The notes: generated by a model from the letters alone, not told the origin. A stretch of DNA of 64,000 nt from Begonia masoniana (GCA_022432975.1 CM039504.1:1213459-1277458), one strand, 5' to 3'; shown: positions 1 through 11,822, counted from the stretch's first letter. Numbers and translations are program-made.

Positions 1-126
1 GTTGCTCCGTGTTTGTTTTTAGAATATATACATGTGCTATGGGTATGGGGGAGCTAGAATTATGGGGGAGAATAACCATTAATCAAATTTACATTAGTAT
101 CTTGTCATCATCAAAAAGGGGGAGAT
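1..126 (+). mobile_element. 3' internal end of a Copia (SIRE-like) retrotransposon with polypurine tract
   Basis: This is non-coding sequence ending in a purine-rich stretch (aaaagggggaga at about 114-125) directly before a TGTTG LTR start. That arrangement is the usual polypurine tract and 3' LTR junction of plant Copia elements. The rest of the element would lie to the left of the window. No coding sequence of the element is visible here. Confidence 0.75.
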
Positions 127-1770
127 TGTTGACTTAAATAGGATTTAAGTCTAAATATGTTTTTGATGATGTTTTTGAATGATAAGTAAGTAATTTGATT
201 ATGTTGATTATGTTTAAAAAAAATGAGAATATTGAATTATGCATTTGATTTTAATCCCTTGGAAATACCATTGAAAAGGGTATTTTAGTGTTCTAATAAT
301 ATTGGTTAAGTGTACAAGGCGTGCATCTGCCGATAGAGTACAAGGCGTGCATCTGCCGATGGCCTTTCAAGCTGCATCTGCCGATGGCCTTTCAAGCTGC
401 ATCTGCCGATGGCCTTTCAAGCTGCATCTGCCGATGGCCTTTCAAGCTGCATCTGCCGATGGCCTTTCAAGCTGCATCTGCCGATGGCCTTTCAAGCTGC
501 ATCTGCCGATGGCCTTTCAAGCTGCATCTGCCGATGGCCTTTCAAGCTGCATCTGCCGATGGCCTTTCAAGCTGCATCTGCCGATGGCCTTTCAAGCTGC
601 ATCTGCCGATGGCCTTTCAAGCTGCATCTGCCGATGGCCTTTCAAGCTGCATCTGCCGATGGCCTTTCAAGCTGCATCTGCCGATGGCCTTTCAAGCTGC
701 ATCTGCCGATGGCCTTTCAAGCTGCATCTGCCGATGGCCTTTCAAGCTGCATCTGCCGATGGCCTTTCAAGCTGCATCTGCCGATGGCCTTTCAAGCTGC
801 ATCTGCCGATGGCCTTTTGCATCTGCCGATGGCTTTCAAGCTGCATCTGCCGATGGCCTTTCAAGCTGCATCTGCCGATGGCGTTTCAAGATGCACCTGC
901 CGATGGACTTCAAAGCGTACACCTGCCGATGAAGTTCAAGATAAAGTTCAAGATATACCTGCCGATGGTTTTTCAAGTTTCACCTGCCAATGGCGTTGAA
1001 GATACATCTGCCGATAACTTTTAAGTTGCATATACCGATGGACTCTTAAAGCAACACATACCGATGACGTGGCGATTGAATTAAAGCTGCTTCCACTAAT
1101 GATCTTCCGCCAGAATTCAAAATAGCCGCGAAGCTACAGTGACGTCGTTTTCAGCATTAACTCCAGAACTTTAATGGCGACGACGACTTACAACTACAGA
1201 CGGCAACGGCTACCTGAACTTGTACGAAAGCTGCTGCAACGGTAACAAAGTTTCTATTATTGGTTAAGGAGCATTGAAGTCAAGCTGAAAAAGAAGACAG
1301 AGTATTTAAGCCGAGGTTAGAGCACGAAGATACAACTTTTGCGAATTGAATTCCTGAGCCCTAACCTGCGAAATTTAATCATACTCTGTATTATTTTTCT
1401 ACACCTCTCGATTTTAACTTAAGATTCAATCCTTGTGAGAGTGTAGTCTGAGCTTACCATTTACGAACTCAACATTGTGTATAAGGCAGTGGATTGACGC
1501 CCGTGAAGTTCAATCCTGAATTGTAAAGGCAGTTGATCGGAGCCCGAAATTCTGATCTGTTTTTCTCACTGAGGAGAAGGTTAAGGATCTTTAAGAGGTG
1601 AACCTTGAAGCGTGGATGTAGGCAAGGTTTGGCCGAACCACGTAAAAATCTGGTGTTGATTTTTTCTCTCTCTCTCTTTTACTGTTACTGATTGATTGCT
1701 TGTGTTTAGTAATTGAGAAAATTTTAAAAAGGTCTAATTCACCCCCCTCTTAGACAAACTCGATCCTACA
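127..1770 (+). mobile_element. 3' LTR of a SIRE-like Copia retrotransposon
   Basis: The LTR begins TGTTGAC after a polypurine tract and ends CGATCCTACA, so it has TGT...ACA ends and is 1,644 bp long. The terminal stretch ttcacccccctcttag (about 1739-1753) followed by gatcctaca is typical of Copia/SIRE-type LTRs. A TATA-like tatttaag lies near 1302. The LTR contains the 25-bp minisatellite at 320-1065. The 5' LTR is outside the window, so the target duplication cannot be checked. The sequence after the end starts gagag. Confidence 0.8.
320..1065 (+). repeat. 25-bp minisatellite inside the Copia LTR
   Basis: The tandem unit has the core catctgccgatggcctttc and a period of 25 bp. From 361 to about 811 there are 18 apparently identical periods. 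About ten diverged copies follow, with changed spacing, reaching the ataccgatgacg copy near 1060. The unit has no stop in any forward frame. Because 25 is not a multiple of three, every frame gives the same cyclic 25-residue peptide, which explains three long overlapping reading frames here. These are repeat artefacts, not genes. Confidence 0.95.
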
Positions 1771-3011
1771 GAGAGGTTCGATGGAGTTTATATTTGAAAA
1801 ACGCCACTTCGAATTAGACTCAGTATTGCCCTTTCAAGGTCTTCAAACGTGTTGAATATAAGGGCGTCAGCTTCACGACTTCGCTTGGTCGCCGATAGAA
1901 CGATCTGTAGAACAGTGTCTGAATAATTTCTGGCAGGACAGAAAATCGGAAGATCTCGTCGACGTAGATACCTGTCCATACCCGGTATACTTGATATCAA
2001 ATCATCCATATCATCTTCTGCATCGGATTGCTGTGAATAATTTATCGATATTGTATTTGTCGGATTATAGCCTAGTCACGACCATCTCTCCCTTGGATGT
2101 TGGCATCTGTAAAATACAGAAACGACTCATGACATTATTCCATCACGTGATTATTCCATCAAAAAACCATCAACCCATTTTCGTATTTCTTAATCTGATT
2201 TAGGTGATCAGATTGATATTTACTGATTAATGACTAATTTGTGACATATTTCCACGCAATCATACCGGATCTTCAATTAATACTGAGCTTACATACAAAA
2301 ATGAGTAATGACCATGTATTATGGAATTATCAATATAATGTTCATTAAAGTAATTAATTATGTTTTATTTTAATTATATTCAGAATGAAAATTAAATCTT
2401 TAAGAAATATGATTCATCCACAGATTTTGGTTTGGTAGGGAACATTTGTTGAAACGAAAGAATTCTTTACCAAGGATTAGTGTATACTTTTTTATCTTAA
2501 AGTGGACGATTCTGGGTATGTTTCTTAGGTTTTGTAAGGGAACCTACAATGGTTCACTCTGTTTTTGTAGGTGGCAGGGGTTGGAAAAACTCACTGTCAT
2601 CTTAAGGAAATTCATATTATCCATGAATGAGGTTTTCGATCCATAGGAACAAAACAAATTCAGGAAGAGTAGGACTCCTTATTGGTCTAAATAAGTAGAT
2701 CGGTTTCTCCTCGTCTCAGGTTATTGTTGTAATATTCATTTAACACAGTCAAGATATTCGAGAAAATGCCACCGCGTGAAATGTAATGGCGTCAATTTCG
2801 ATTAAGTAAATTGAAGATGAAGATCTACGCAGATCAATAAATCAAGTTATCAACCAAAGAGAATTACTATTCCCGGAAGCTCAAGAAAAACGCAGCAAAC
2901 TCAGGACACTGGACTAAACAAGAAAGCACTGACTATCCACTCGAACACAAAACACGTGACAGACTCAGAAATCGATAACTATTTACCAGTTAGGGATGAG
3001 CAAGTGATTGG
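1771..3011. other. Intergenic, no gene seen
   Basis: AT-rich sequence with only short reading frames and no recognisable protein or RNA gene. Confidence 0.6.
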
Positions 3012-3495
3012 CTAACCAGAAATTTGAATAGACTTGACGTTTGCCTTCTTCTCCGCCAGATTCTTGGGCACAGTCACAGTCACAGTCACAACCCATTCTC
3101 CATAGACGCCTTCACCTCCTCCACCTTGGCGTTTTCAGGCAACCTGAATTTCCTGGAGAAATTTCCACTGCTTCTCTCCACGCGGTGCCACATATCCCCT
3201 TTCTCCTCCATCTCCTTCCTCTTCTCGCCGCTTATAGCCAACACTCTTCCGTCCTCCACCTCAACTTTCACCTCCTCTTCCTCAGCCCGGGCACGTCCGC
3301 TTGGAATACGTGAGCATTAGAAGTCTCCTTCCAGTCAATGCGAGCGTGAACGAACGGCGCCATCTTCGACGACGACCAGGATCCACTCCGACCAGACATG
3401 AAGGAGCCTGGCCAGCCGAATGCATCAACCGCGTCCATCAAGAAAGGATCGAAGACGTTCGACCGCCGGCCAAAAGCATGCGGGATCAGTGACAT
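3012..3495 (-). pseudogene. Class I small heat-shock protein (HSP20), two frameshifts
   Basis: Intact copies encode a cytosolic ATP-independent chaperone with an alpha-crystallin domain. The start MSLIP and the following segments [22 protein letters not shown] and ADVPGL are class I sHSP landmarks. The next part, [15 protein letters not shown] and [11 protein letters not shown], continues in another frame, and the C-terminal VTVPKNLAEKKANVKSIQISG-type end lies in a third. Each shift is explained by one missing base, near 3272-3286 and near 3086-3095. Allowing for both, the product would be about 161 residues, the normal length of the family, and the gene has no introns, as usual. A GAAGCTTC heat-shock-element-like palindrome lies upstream near 3591. 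Without other reads I cannot tell true decay from two sequencing errors. Confidence 0.8.
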
Positions 3496-3942
3496 TTTGC
3501 TAAACTGTGCAGAGAGTAGCTCCACAATCTGATTCAGCAAGGTCGATTGGAGCGTTGCGCGGAATGTAACCCCTATCATCGAGAAATCTTGAAGCTTCTG
3601 ATGAATCATGGGCACGTCGTACCTTTCTCCTCCTCGCTAGACGAGCGTTATTTTTAAATCCTTATAATAACAGCCCAGTTCTGTAACGTTACCCAATATG
3701 GAATGGGCCCAAGACTCCAGGTATTTATAATTTGCTCTTTACAATAAGTGTTATTTATGATGTTGCCCCGAAATTGATGAATTGTCGCCACTATCACTGT
3801 ACTTGAAATATATATCAGTGTTTCGTAAAACTGTTGTTTCATAGATATCATAAATCTACAAAATGCTTCGGCTGCATATCAGCAAAGATTCCACCTCTCA
3901 ATGACACTTTCTAACACCCACTAGTATTTTGATGGAAACTAT

Positions 3943-5840
3943 TTACATTCTTCGAGCACAGATTTGCTTCTCAACAAACTCTTCGTCGCTCTGCGTGTTG
4001 TCGGAATCAACTACATCAATGGCGACTACTTTGGATGAACCAATCTTGGAAGAAGACGAAGACGATGAAGACGAAGTTGATCGGACGATTAATGGCAGTC
4101 TTGCGTGGCTAGTGGCGACAATGGCAACGGTTTCTTCCTCCTTCTTTAAATCACTGGGAGGCAAAAATAAATCCATTGATAAACCCATAATGTTGAAATC
4201 AACCTCTTCGATTTCCCAACTCTCCTCCATTCTCGTTCTTGAATGGCTCTCTGGGCTCTCCCCGAATCGGAACAACGAAACGGCCGTCTTGCCGGAATGT
4301 GCGATGTTAACGCCGTCGATGGTTCTGTAGTCTTGAATGAGAGATTCCATGGTGGTTTCCCAAAATATACTGTCGGATTTTGACGATTTGATTCTGAGAA
4401 GATGAGAGTCTTCTAGCTGGACTAAAAGACCTGTTTTTTGGCTGAAATATCCCCAGATTGTGTGACGAATTATTTCGACGTTCGAACTGCTTCGAGCTCT
4501 CAGGGTTGTTGATTCTGCTTCCAGTTTCAGAATGAAACAATCTTCTTCGTTTATCGTCTTCTCTCCTATGCAGGTGGAGTTTAAGAATAATGTCGCCGTT
4601 GACTTTGGATCCAGACCCTGTTAATTTCCACCGATTTTTAATCTTCTTCCAGTCACCATATCCAAATTCAAAACAAGAGAGAAAATTTCATGGAAAAATT
4701 AGCATGTTCTTCATCTGATCAATTGTACGATTGGTTGTTAACGATAAAACAAAGGAATGCACAGGAGAACAACAGAGTTTTTTTGGGTGTTTTCGAAGGT
4801 TACAAAAACAAAATATTTTTTAGAATGATATGTTCTTCATCTTTTTTCTTTGGGCGATACTACTTCGTTCCGACGTTGAGAAGTGGGCCACTTGACAGAC
4901 ATTGTCAAACTAATTAGTTGAAGTGGAATCTTCAAGCGTATTCAATGCCACAAAGCGCTGATGTTCTATGCTATGAATCAAATGACTTATTTCAAAACTA
5001 AATCTAGAATTCTTACCGGGTCTGTTAACTTTCATGAATCAAGTTAAACTTTTATGATCAATTATGGAGAGAGAGGAGAGAGAGAGAGAGAGAGGACCTG
5101 TAAGAGGCGTCGGAGTGGGCGAGGAGGGCCGCGAGAGGCATGAGAATGGTGCCACGGGGTCTGTCTCCAAGCAACCCTACCGTCGCTCCCTGCGCTAATC
5201 TTACACCCACCCAACACCATTTCCAAGCACCATAGCTCCTCCTTTTTCTGCCAAACTACAAACCCTCCCATCTCTCCCCCTCCATTTTTACCATTCTTCA
5301 CCTTCTTCTTCATTCTCCTTCCCTCTTCCCCTCGTCCAACCTCCGACGCTTCCATTCTCACTTTCCCCATCGCGTACAAACTCTCTATCGAATTCAACGC
5401 TTTATCTCCCCCAACTGCCGCTCTATACTGATGCACTATGTATTTCGCCATGGACGTCTCCTACCCGTTTCAAATTTATTCAAGAAATTATTTTCTCAGG
5501 ACGTAAAAATGGGTATGGAGTTGCACAGAATTATACTTACGATGGGGTTGTCTCTGATGTTGCGGTTAATTACTTGCTGTTGGTCGAAGCGAATAGGGAG
5601 GGGAATTAACGGAGCTCCAACGACTCCAAGCAAGAGTTGAATCTCGACGTTCCGACCGCCGAAAAGAGAAGAGGGCTGGGATTTATCGCCGTTCGAACGA
5701 AGCCAGGACCTCAAATCCAGCCATGACTGAGCGGGGTTTCTGTTGGCGTAGTTGGAAGAGAACATCTCCTCCGGAATTGGTACCTCAAGAACGGTATCGA
5801 GGCCGTCTTCTCTGTCGAAATTCGGGCAAAGCTTCCTCAT
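3943..5840 (-). CDS. DUF620 family protein
   Basis: Plant-specific family (PF04788) of unknown biochemical role. Three exons read on the minus strand: 5840-5541, 5460-5098 and 4617-3943, giving 445 residues. All junctions are GT-AG and keep frame. Exon 1 starts MRKLCPNFDREDGLDTVLEV, the family's usual N-terminus, and carries EVPIPEEMF and the LLGVVGAPLIPL segment. Exon 2 opens ETSMAKYIVHQY and holds GGFVVWQKK, ISAGSDGRVAWRQTPW and RPLRRLLQ. Exon 3 starts GLDPKSTATLFLNS and holds IRHTIWGYFSQKTGLL, YRTIDGVNIAHSGKTAVSLF and EEVDFNIMGLSMDLFLPP. The tail has a run of serines and is acidic. The second intron (4618-5097) carries an AG-rich stretch beside its donor. The gene looks intact. The function is not known, so only the family name is given. 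Confidence 0.92.
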
Positions 5841-8032
5841 CGGAAATAATAACGACAGGAGGAAAGATTCTGAGTGTGAACCCAGGGAAGAGGACGCGAA
5901 GAATGGAGTTTTGAAGATGGATTCTTGGATCGGAAGAGAGAAGAAGAGAATGATGTGAACTCTCTTAAGCTACCAACTGATTTTGGCCTCCCTCTCTCTG
6001 ACGTGTTTTCCTTCGCTCCTAATCGTGTTTGCACGCAGCTTATGACAATTCCTATTTTATTTTGCTTATTTTAAATATTATTTTCTTACTTACCAAATTT
6101 AACTAAATTTGATAATTTATTCGAATACTTTTTTAAGTCAAAATAAATATAATCTCGTCTTCAAAATAAAACAGTAAACGTGATATTATTATTTGACGAA
6201 TGCAGCTTCTTAATATTATGTATAAATTATATTTATTAAAATTATATTGAATATATTTCAAAAAATATTGAATTACATGAAACCTACAAGGTGCTTTCCC
6301 AACCAACATTTCCTACGTTAATAACTAAATAATTACTATTTAAGAAGCATGTGATTAAGTGAAGAATCTAATCAGGCAATATTTTTAGGTAAATCACTAT
6401 TTCTTTTATTAGGAAAATATCTTCCCTTTGGAGTTTAATAAAGTCGCACGTAGGGTGACAATGCTGATATTTGCCAAACGTGTTATGTTTATTACTTTAT
6501 TTTATTTTTTGTTCATTTATGAAATATTATTGTCATTTTAGTCTCGTCCAAATCTCAAAATGGAAGTAAATAATAAGAGATAAACTCCAATATAAGCTTT
6601 GAAGTTGCCAATTAAGAATCAATCCACACTATTTTCGTATCACATGCTACTAACAAAATAACATTAATTATTTACCATAAAAGTGTCACGACATGTACAA
6701 GTAACGTTATAATGTAATTAAAAACCTAATATTATAGAGGCTTTTCAAGAGTTTGTCCTTTTTTTTTTTTTGAGAAAATCTAATAAGATGTTTTAATCAG
6801 TTTAATAGTTTGATTAAATCCAACACGTTGGGGCGTACAAAACATGGGCGGTGGCGAAGCCTGTCACAAACATATAATGGAAGGGCACTGCATGGTGGTT
6901 AGGAAACCACAGCCTAGACGCTCAGTTTAACGTTGTCAGGATTTTTTGGGGTGCAAAATTATTTTCCAATTTCTTATTTTTTTTAGTAATTAGGTATTTT
7001 AAATTATTAATTGGGAATTTGACACGCGTCGACATTGTAGCAAGAGATAAGGTTAGGTGTATGAAATATGTTTTTCAATAATGCTGTGCACGTTGTTCAA
7101 AAATCTCCGAGACATGGTTTTCATAGATGTTTAGGAAAATGCACTTTAACCTAATTATCAAATGTTGGTCTAGATTAGAAGATAATTACTATTACAATTA
7201 AGGTAATATGTAAGAGTCTTCTTATGTACTATTGAATTAAAAGTGCCCGTTGTTAAGAAATTATTAAATAACATCGAGAATGTATAATTACTCGTTATTA
7301 TTTATTTGTATAATATGTCCAAACAAAATATTATTTGCTACTGAAAATTATTTATTTTCGCGTATAAAAGTGAGTGACTGATCGCTCTTCGTTTAAAGGA
7401 TTAAAAAAAAGATATTTAAAAATAGAATAATGATAATATTAAATGATATTAACATAAATATATTGTTAACGACTAAATAATTCAATGATAATATTATTTT
7501 TACCATTTTTTTTAGTACAATTAATATAATAAATTATAAATAATTTATTTATTACATTTTAATATGATAGAATGAGAGGGTAAAGGTAGCTTTCCTCATA
7601 ATTCAATTAATAATTATTAATATTTAAATGGAAATAATCAAATTTTATTGATAACTATAAATTATTTAATTTTGTCACTTGAGAAAAATATAATAATAAA
7701 AGAAAACACACCCACGTATGTTTTCAAATAGGTTGAAGATAACCCCGCTATTCACGGCAACATTGTCGAAGCGACTAAATTCCACCAAAACTTAAACTAT
7801 TACTTGTTTAATTAAATTTATTTGACCATTTTTTGTACTGCCAAGTGCCAAATTCTATTTTTACTTCAATTTTCAAGGTCTTACCATATGTCTAACGTGA
7901 CGTTCTAACTTACCTAAACCTAGGTGTGCAGAAATCAAACCGATTTGCTGAACGTTTGGTCCATTTTCTATTTTCACATGAACCATACCCGGTACTGGAA
8001 GGGGTAGAACCATGAACCACAGTCGGTTCACG
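5841..8032. other. AT-rich intergenic DNA
   Basis: No gene recognised. Sequence near 7920-8030 (taggtgtgcagaaatc..., gaaccacagtcggttcacg) resembles the ends of the hAT-like elements that follow, and may be a decayed third copy. Confidence 0.5.
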
Positions 8033-8040
8033 ATTCTAGG

Positions 8041-8921
8041 TAGGGTGGGCAGAACCAGCCCGGGGACCGAGAACCGGACCGGACAGCCGGTTTCAGTCCC
8101 AAATCAATGGACCACAGTCCGGTCCTCAATCCAAATGATAAAATCCCATCGGTGCTCGGTCCGGTCTTCGGTCCATGGCTTGAAATCCTGAAATACCAGA
8201 CCGGACCGAAGGTTTAAAAAAACAAACCCTCCCACTAATTTTTATTGAACGGTTCAGCTGAACCCTTTTATTAAACTGAACTCTGAAGAACTTCAGAGTT
8301 CAGAGTCTGGAGAAGACTGAAGCTTCGACTCCCGACCACGCGAGACTCGAAGTCTGATTTGCAACTCCCGAGCGATTCCCGTCCCCAGCGACCAACGACC
8401 GGCGTCTTGCTCCCGACTCCCGTGGTTATCGTATGATCGAGTCCTCCGATTCACAAGACGCAGCGCTCCATCTCCGTCTCCGTCTTCGTGTCCGGCTCCG
8501 TCTCCATCTCCATCTCCAGCTCCGTCTCCGTGATGTCTTCGTGCTAGTATCCTCACTGCTCACTTATTGTATGTTTTGTATTGTGGAAGTAAAAACTTAG
8601 GGCTAATTGTTTTTTACTTTGCTGTTGGTTGATAAATTATGGTTGATTTTTGTTGATTGGTTGGTCGATTAATCAGAGATGATGATGATTGTTTAGGTTA
8701 GAACAAAAAACCAGAGACGTTTTTTCATTTCTCCTCTACTCTCAGTGAAAAAGAATGAAACATATTTGGAAAGAGAGAGAGAGAAGGAGATAGGTTAGGA
8801 GGAACTAGGACCGGACCGAATGTTCGGTCCGGTCCCGGTTCCAGTCCTCGAAAAAAAAATTTCGAAAACATGGTCCGGTCCGGGCTCTGGACTGGACCAA
8901 ACCGGCCCGTGCCCACCCTTA
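8041..8921. mobile_element. hAT-like non-autonomous element, copy 1
   Basis: The left end tagggtgggcagaacc and the right end, read inward as taagggtgggcacgggcc, form short imperfect terminal inverted repeats of the TAGGG type common in plant hAT elements. The flanking 8-mers attctagg (8033-8040) and gttctagg (8922-8929) match at 7 of 8 positions, the right length for a hAT target duplication. Subterminal regions are rich in ccggtccgg/ggaccggac motifs. There is no transposase. An 87-codon minus-strand frame inside is low-complexity (Asp/Gly repeats) and is not called as a gene. Length is 881 bp. Confidence 0.7.
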
Positions 8922-9786
8922 GTTCTAGGGTTCAAAACTGTGTAAAATCATACCAAGTGTCAAAATCCGACCCAGATCCGATTAAATCCAACCAAAATAT
9001 GAAAAATCAGTCCAGACCCCACCAAATACCTACACATCTTACCCAAAACCTACAAAAATTATTAAAAGTTTAAATTTTGAAACCAAAGCGACACGTGACC
9101 AACTCCACTTAAAACAATCCCATCCTTATATTTTCTAATTGAAATTATAGTAGTAGCAAGGGATCGACTTTTCAAGCTTCTAGTTATTGAATTGGAAAAC
9201 CTCTATCATCTATTTCTTTTTTCAATGAGACCAGGCTAAAAGGATTTTTTATGACTATTTATGCTTGTTTCACATCCGGAGTTAGCACAATATGACTATA
9301 CATTCAAATATTATAAATATTTATTTATGAAAAATATGAGAGAAACAAACTATGTCAGGTGAGACTAGGGTTGGGCACGAACCAGCTCTGTCTAGTTTCA
9401 TTTTTGAACCTGGACCGAACCGTGGCCCATGATTCCTAAACGTTGGAAGCAAATCCGCAACTGAACAAAGCCCAAGTGAACTGTAAAACGCGGTCAAGTT
9501 CCAATTATATTTTTAAAAAATCAATAAATAAATGAAAAATAATAAAAATAAGGGAAATTATCAATTTTAACCTTGTACTATACACGTTATTTCAAGTAGA
9601 CCCCTGTACTAAAAAAACCGACAAATCGAACCTTATACAATTATTCTGTTATCGTTTTAAACCTTTTTAAAATTTCTGTTAAAACCCTGCCGTTATTCCA
9701 CGTGACTCCAAAGCAAAGCATGATTTGATTTTGGAGAAGACGCTGTTCAACTGTTCTTCGAGTTTAATCTGAGTCGGCAATGGAGG

Positions 9787-9789
<3 letters not shown>

Positions 9790-9858
<69 letters not shown>
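9790..9858. repeat. (CT)n microsatellite
   Basis: Pure CT run of about 69 bp in the left half of the Pack-MULE. Confidence 0.95.
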
Positions 9859-9860
<2 letters not shown>

Positions 9861-10346
9861 TGTTGTTGGGTTTTCTCAAAAAAGCTTGAAACGATGAACT
9901 TCCATGGAGGAATGAAAATCGCGATTCCCTGAAAGATTCGAAGCTGAAATTTTTATTCCTTCATGTTTGAAAGTTTTGGATCGCCCTGTTCTTACAGACT
10001 GTTGAATTGAAAGTTCTGACTTGGTCCTTCTATGGAAGTTTCGAGGGAGAGCAATTGATGATCTCTTCTATCTTGTCCATCGTCTTCCCAATCCCTGTCA
10101 ACAAAACTGGGGGGAGTATTCCCTAGATGTAAATGTCTGTCTTCTGATTTCAATTTCCATTCGGTTTGAGAAATTGGACTCGAGAGAAAAAAGAATCGTC
10201 GTCTAAAAATTGGACTCGAAGCAGATCAAATTGTACTAAAAATTTTCTTGAGATTTACACACGTATACCCAAAAATCGAAGTTCCAAACGAAAAAAGAGA
10301 AAAAAAAGGAGGAATTTATACAAAATTATGCAAAAATCTGTTCTTG

Positions 10347-10974
10347 TCATAGAGAAGACGATGAATCGTCGTCTTCTTCTTTATCTACTTCGTCGAAGAA
10401 AGAATCCCGGAGGAGGTCGCTGGCCGTCGGTCTTTCTCTCGGTTTAGCCAAGCATTTTTCGATGAACTCCTTAACTTCAGGGTCTCCGACCTTATTTAGC
10501 GCCGCCGGTCGTACCCCGGCCGACACTTTTCTGTATATTTTGGCGATGTTGTCGCATTCGCTGTAAGGAATTTCTAGAGTCACCATCTCCAGTAAACACA
10601 TTCCAAAGGAGTAAATATCCACCATTTCTGTATAATTTTCCTCGTATAGCTCCGGCGCCATGAATTCCGGCATACGTAGAATTGAATGAGCAGAATGGCT
10701 CTTGCCCACTATTGCAGCTAATCCCAAATCGCCAATCTTAACCTGATTAAAAAACCCAGAATGAGATAATAAAATCACAGAAGAGAGAGAGAGAGACTGT
10801 CTTTGGCAATAACGAAGAGAGAGAAAGAGATACTACCTGTCCGGTATTGCCATTGACGAAGACATTGCTACAGTTGAGATCTCTGTGAATAACGCAAGGT
10901 TCGTGGGTATGCAAATAATCCAAACCTTCCAAAATCTGCTTCGACCATTTCTTGAAAAAACTTGGATTCTGCAA
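10347..10974 (-). pseudogene. Captured fragment of a WNK11-type protein kinase
   Basis: Two exons with their intron are kept. The first exon (10974-10837) encodes [15 protein letters not shown] and the catalytic-loop [14 protein letters not shown]. The intron is 10836-10743, with gtagta...aatcag borders. The second exon (10742-10347) encodes [15 protein letters not shown] (DLG replaces DFG, as in WNKs), [38 protein letters not shown] and an acidic tail ending at a stop, as in the short WNK11. The N-lobe, with the glycine-rich loop and the WNK catalytic lysine, is absent, so it cannot be an active kinase. The activation-loop GTPEF of the family reads RMPEF. The fragment begins exactly where the right terminal repeat of the Pack-MULE ends, showing it was captured by the transposon. 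Confidence 0.88.
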
Positions 10975-11822
10975 GTGGACTAACGGTAGGGTTTTAACAG
11001 AAATTTTAAAAAGGTTTAAAATGATAACAGAATAATTGTATAAGGTTTGATTTGTCGGTTTTTTTAGTACAGAGGTCTACTTGAAATAACGTGTATAGTA
11101 CAGGGTTAAAATTGATAATTTCCCTAAAAATAAAAACAAATTTTAACCCTAAACTCTGATTCAGTAATTTAATTCCCCCATACTGTTACAGATCGAGGTC
11201 GACGAAAGTTGAAAACTTCGACGACGAGTGAGCGAGGACGACTTCCCGTAAAGAGCGTGACGGAGACGAAAAGGAAATAGGAGGCCTTCGAAGCGCTGAA
11301 ACGAGCAGTGAATGATTTACAAGTTGCGGATTTTGTCGAAGAGTAAAGTTAAGTGAATGATTTACAATCTGAGGTGAGGTGGAGGAGAAGACTGATTTAG
11401 CCTTTAAATCTTGGCTAGGAAGTCGAACTTGGAATCAACTGCGAGCAGAACTCAAACACCAAATCTGTGTAAGAGGAACTCCAGAGTCAGAATGGAAGAC
11501 GACGAAGGTGGTGGATGAGTGACTCTTTTCATGGCTGTGATGAAGAACACGTTGGAGTCCAAGAACTAGCTTGCACGACGCGACGAAGGTAGAAGAAATT
11601 AGAGGGTCGCGGGTGCTGGTTAACAGGTACGTGGGTTTGGGTTGGGGCTTCGGCTAGGTATTTGTAGAAGTGGGATTTGATTCGGGTTACTCGATTTTTT
11701 TTTTGGCCCACGATACGATTTCTACCAGTTTCAGCTGATTTTCGTATTTTGAAACTCTTCTTCACAGAACCGACCTGACTTCATGCGGGTCCCGGCAGGT
11801 TCTACCCATCCCCAGGAGAGAC

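Larger units (their letters stand above)
9552..11124. mobile_element. Pack-MULE carrying a WNK kinase gene fragment
   Basis: Terminal inverted repeats of about 150 bp (9552-9702 and 10974-11124) start gggaaattatcaatttt and differ at only about six positions. They are flanked by an exact 9-bp duplication, taaaaataa, at 9543-9551 and 11125-11133. Long inverted repeats plus a 9-bp duplication identify a Mutator-like element. There is no transposase inside. The right half is a captured kinase fragment (10347-10974) that ends at the inner edge of the right repeat. The left half (about 9703-10340) holds a CT microsatellite at 9790-9858 and unrecognised, possibly also captured, sequence. Confidence 0.88.
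9366..11814. mobile_element. hAT-like non-autonomous element, copy 2, split by a nested Pack-MULE
   Basis: The left end tagggttgggcacgaacc and the right end, read inward as tggggatgggtagaacc, are imperfect inverted repeats similar to copy 1. Flanks ggtgagac (9358-9365) and ggagagac (11815-11822) match at 7 of 8 bases. After removing the nested element and its 9-bp duplication the length is about 867 bp, close to the 881 bp of copy 1, which supports the reading. No transposase is present. The inverted repeats are weak, so confidence is moderate. Confidence 0.55.

Noticed and set aside
302..1024. Long overlapping plus-strand reading frames of a cysteine-rich repeat protein
   Set aside because: They are produced by the 25-bp minisatellite, which is open in all frames; no independent sign of a gene.
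320..1065. CRISPR-like array
   Set aside because: Units are directly tandem without spacers and lie inside a plant LTR.
8293..8556. Glycine/aspartate-rich minus-strand protein
   Set aside because: Low-complexity frame inside a non-autonomous hAT-like element, with no similarity to known families.
10347..10974. Functional WNK kinase gene
   Set aside because: Lacks the N-lobe and catalytic lysine and lies inside a Pack-MULE.
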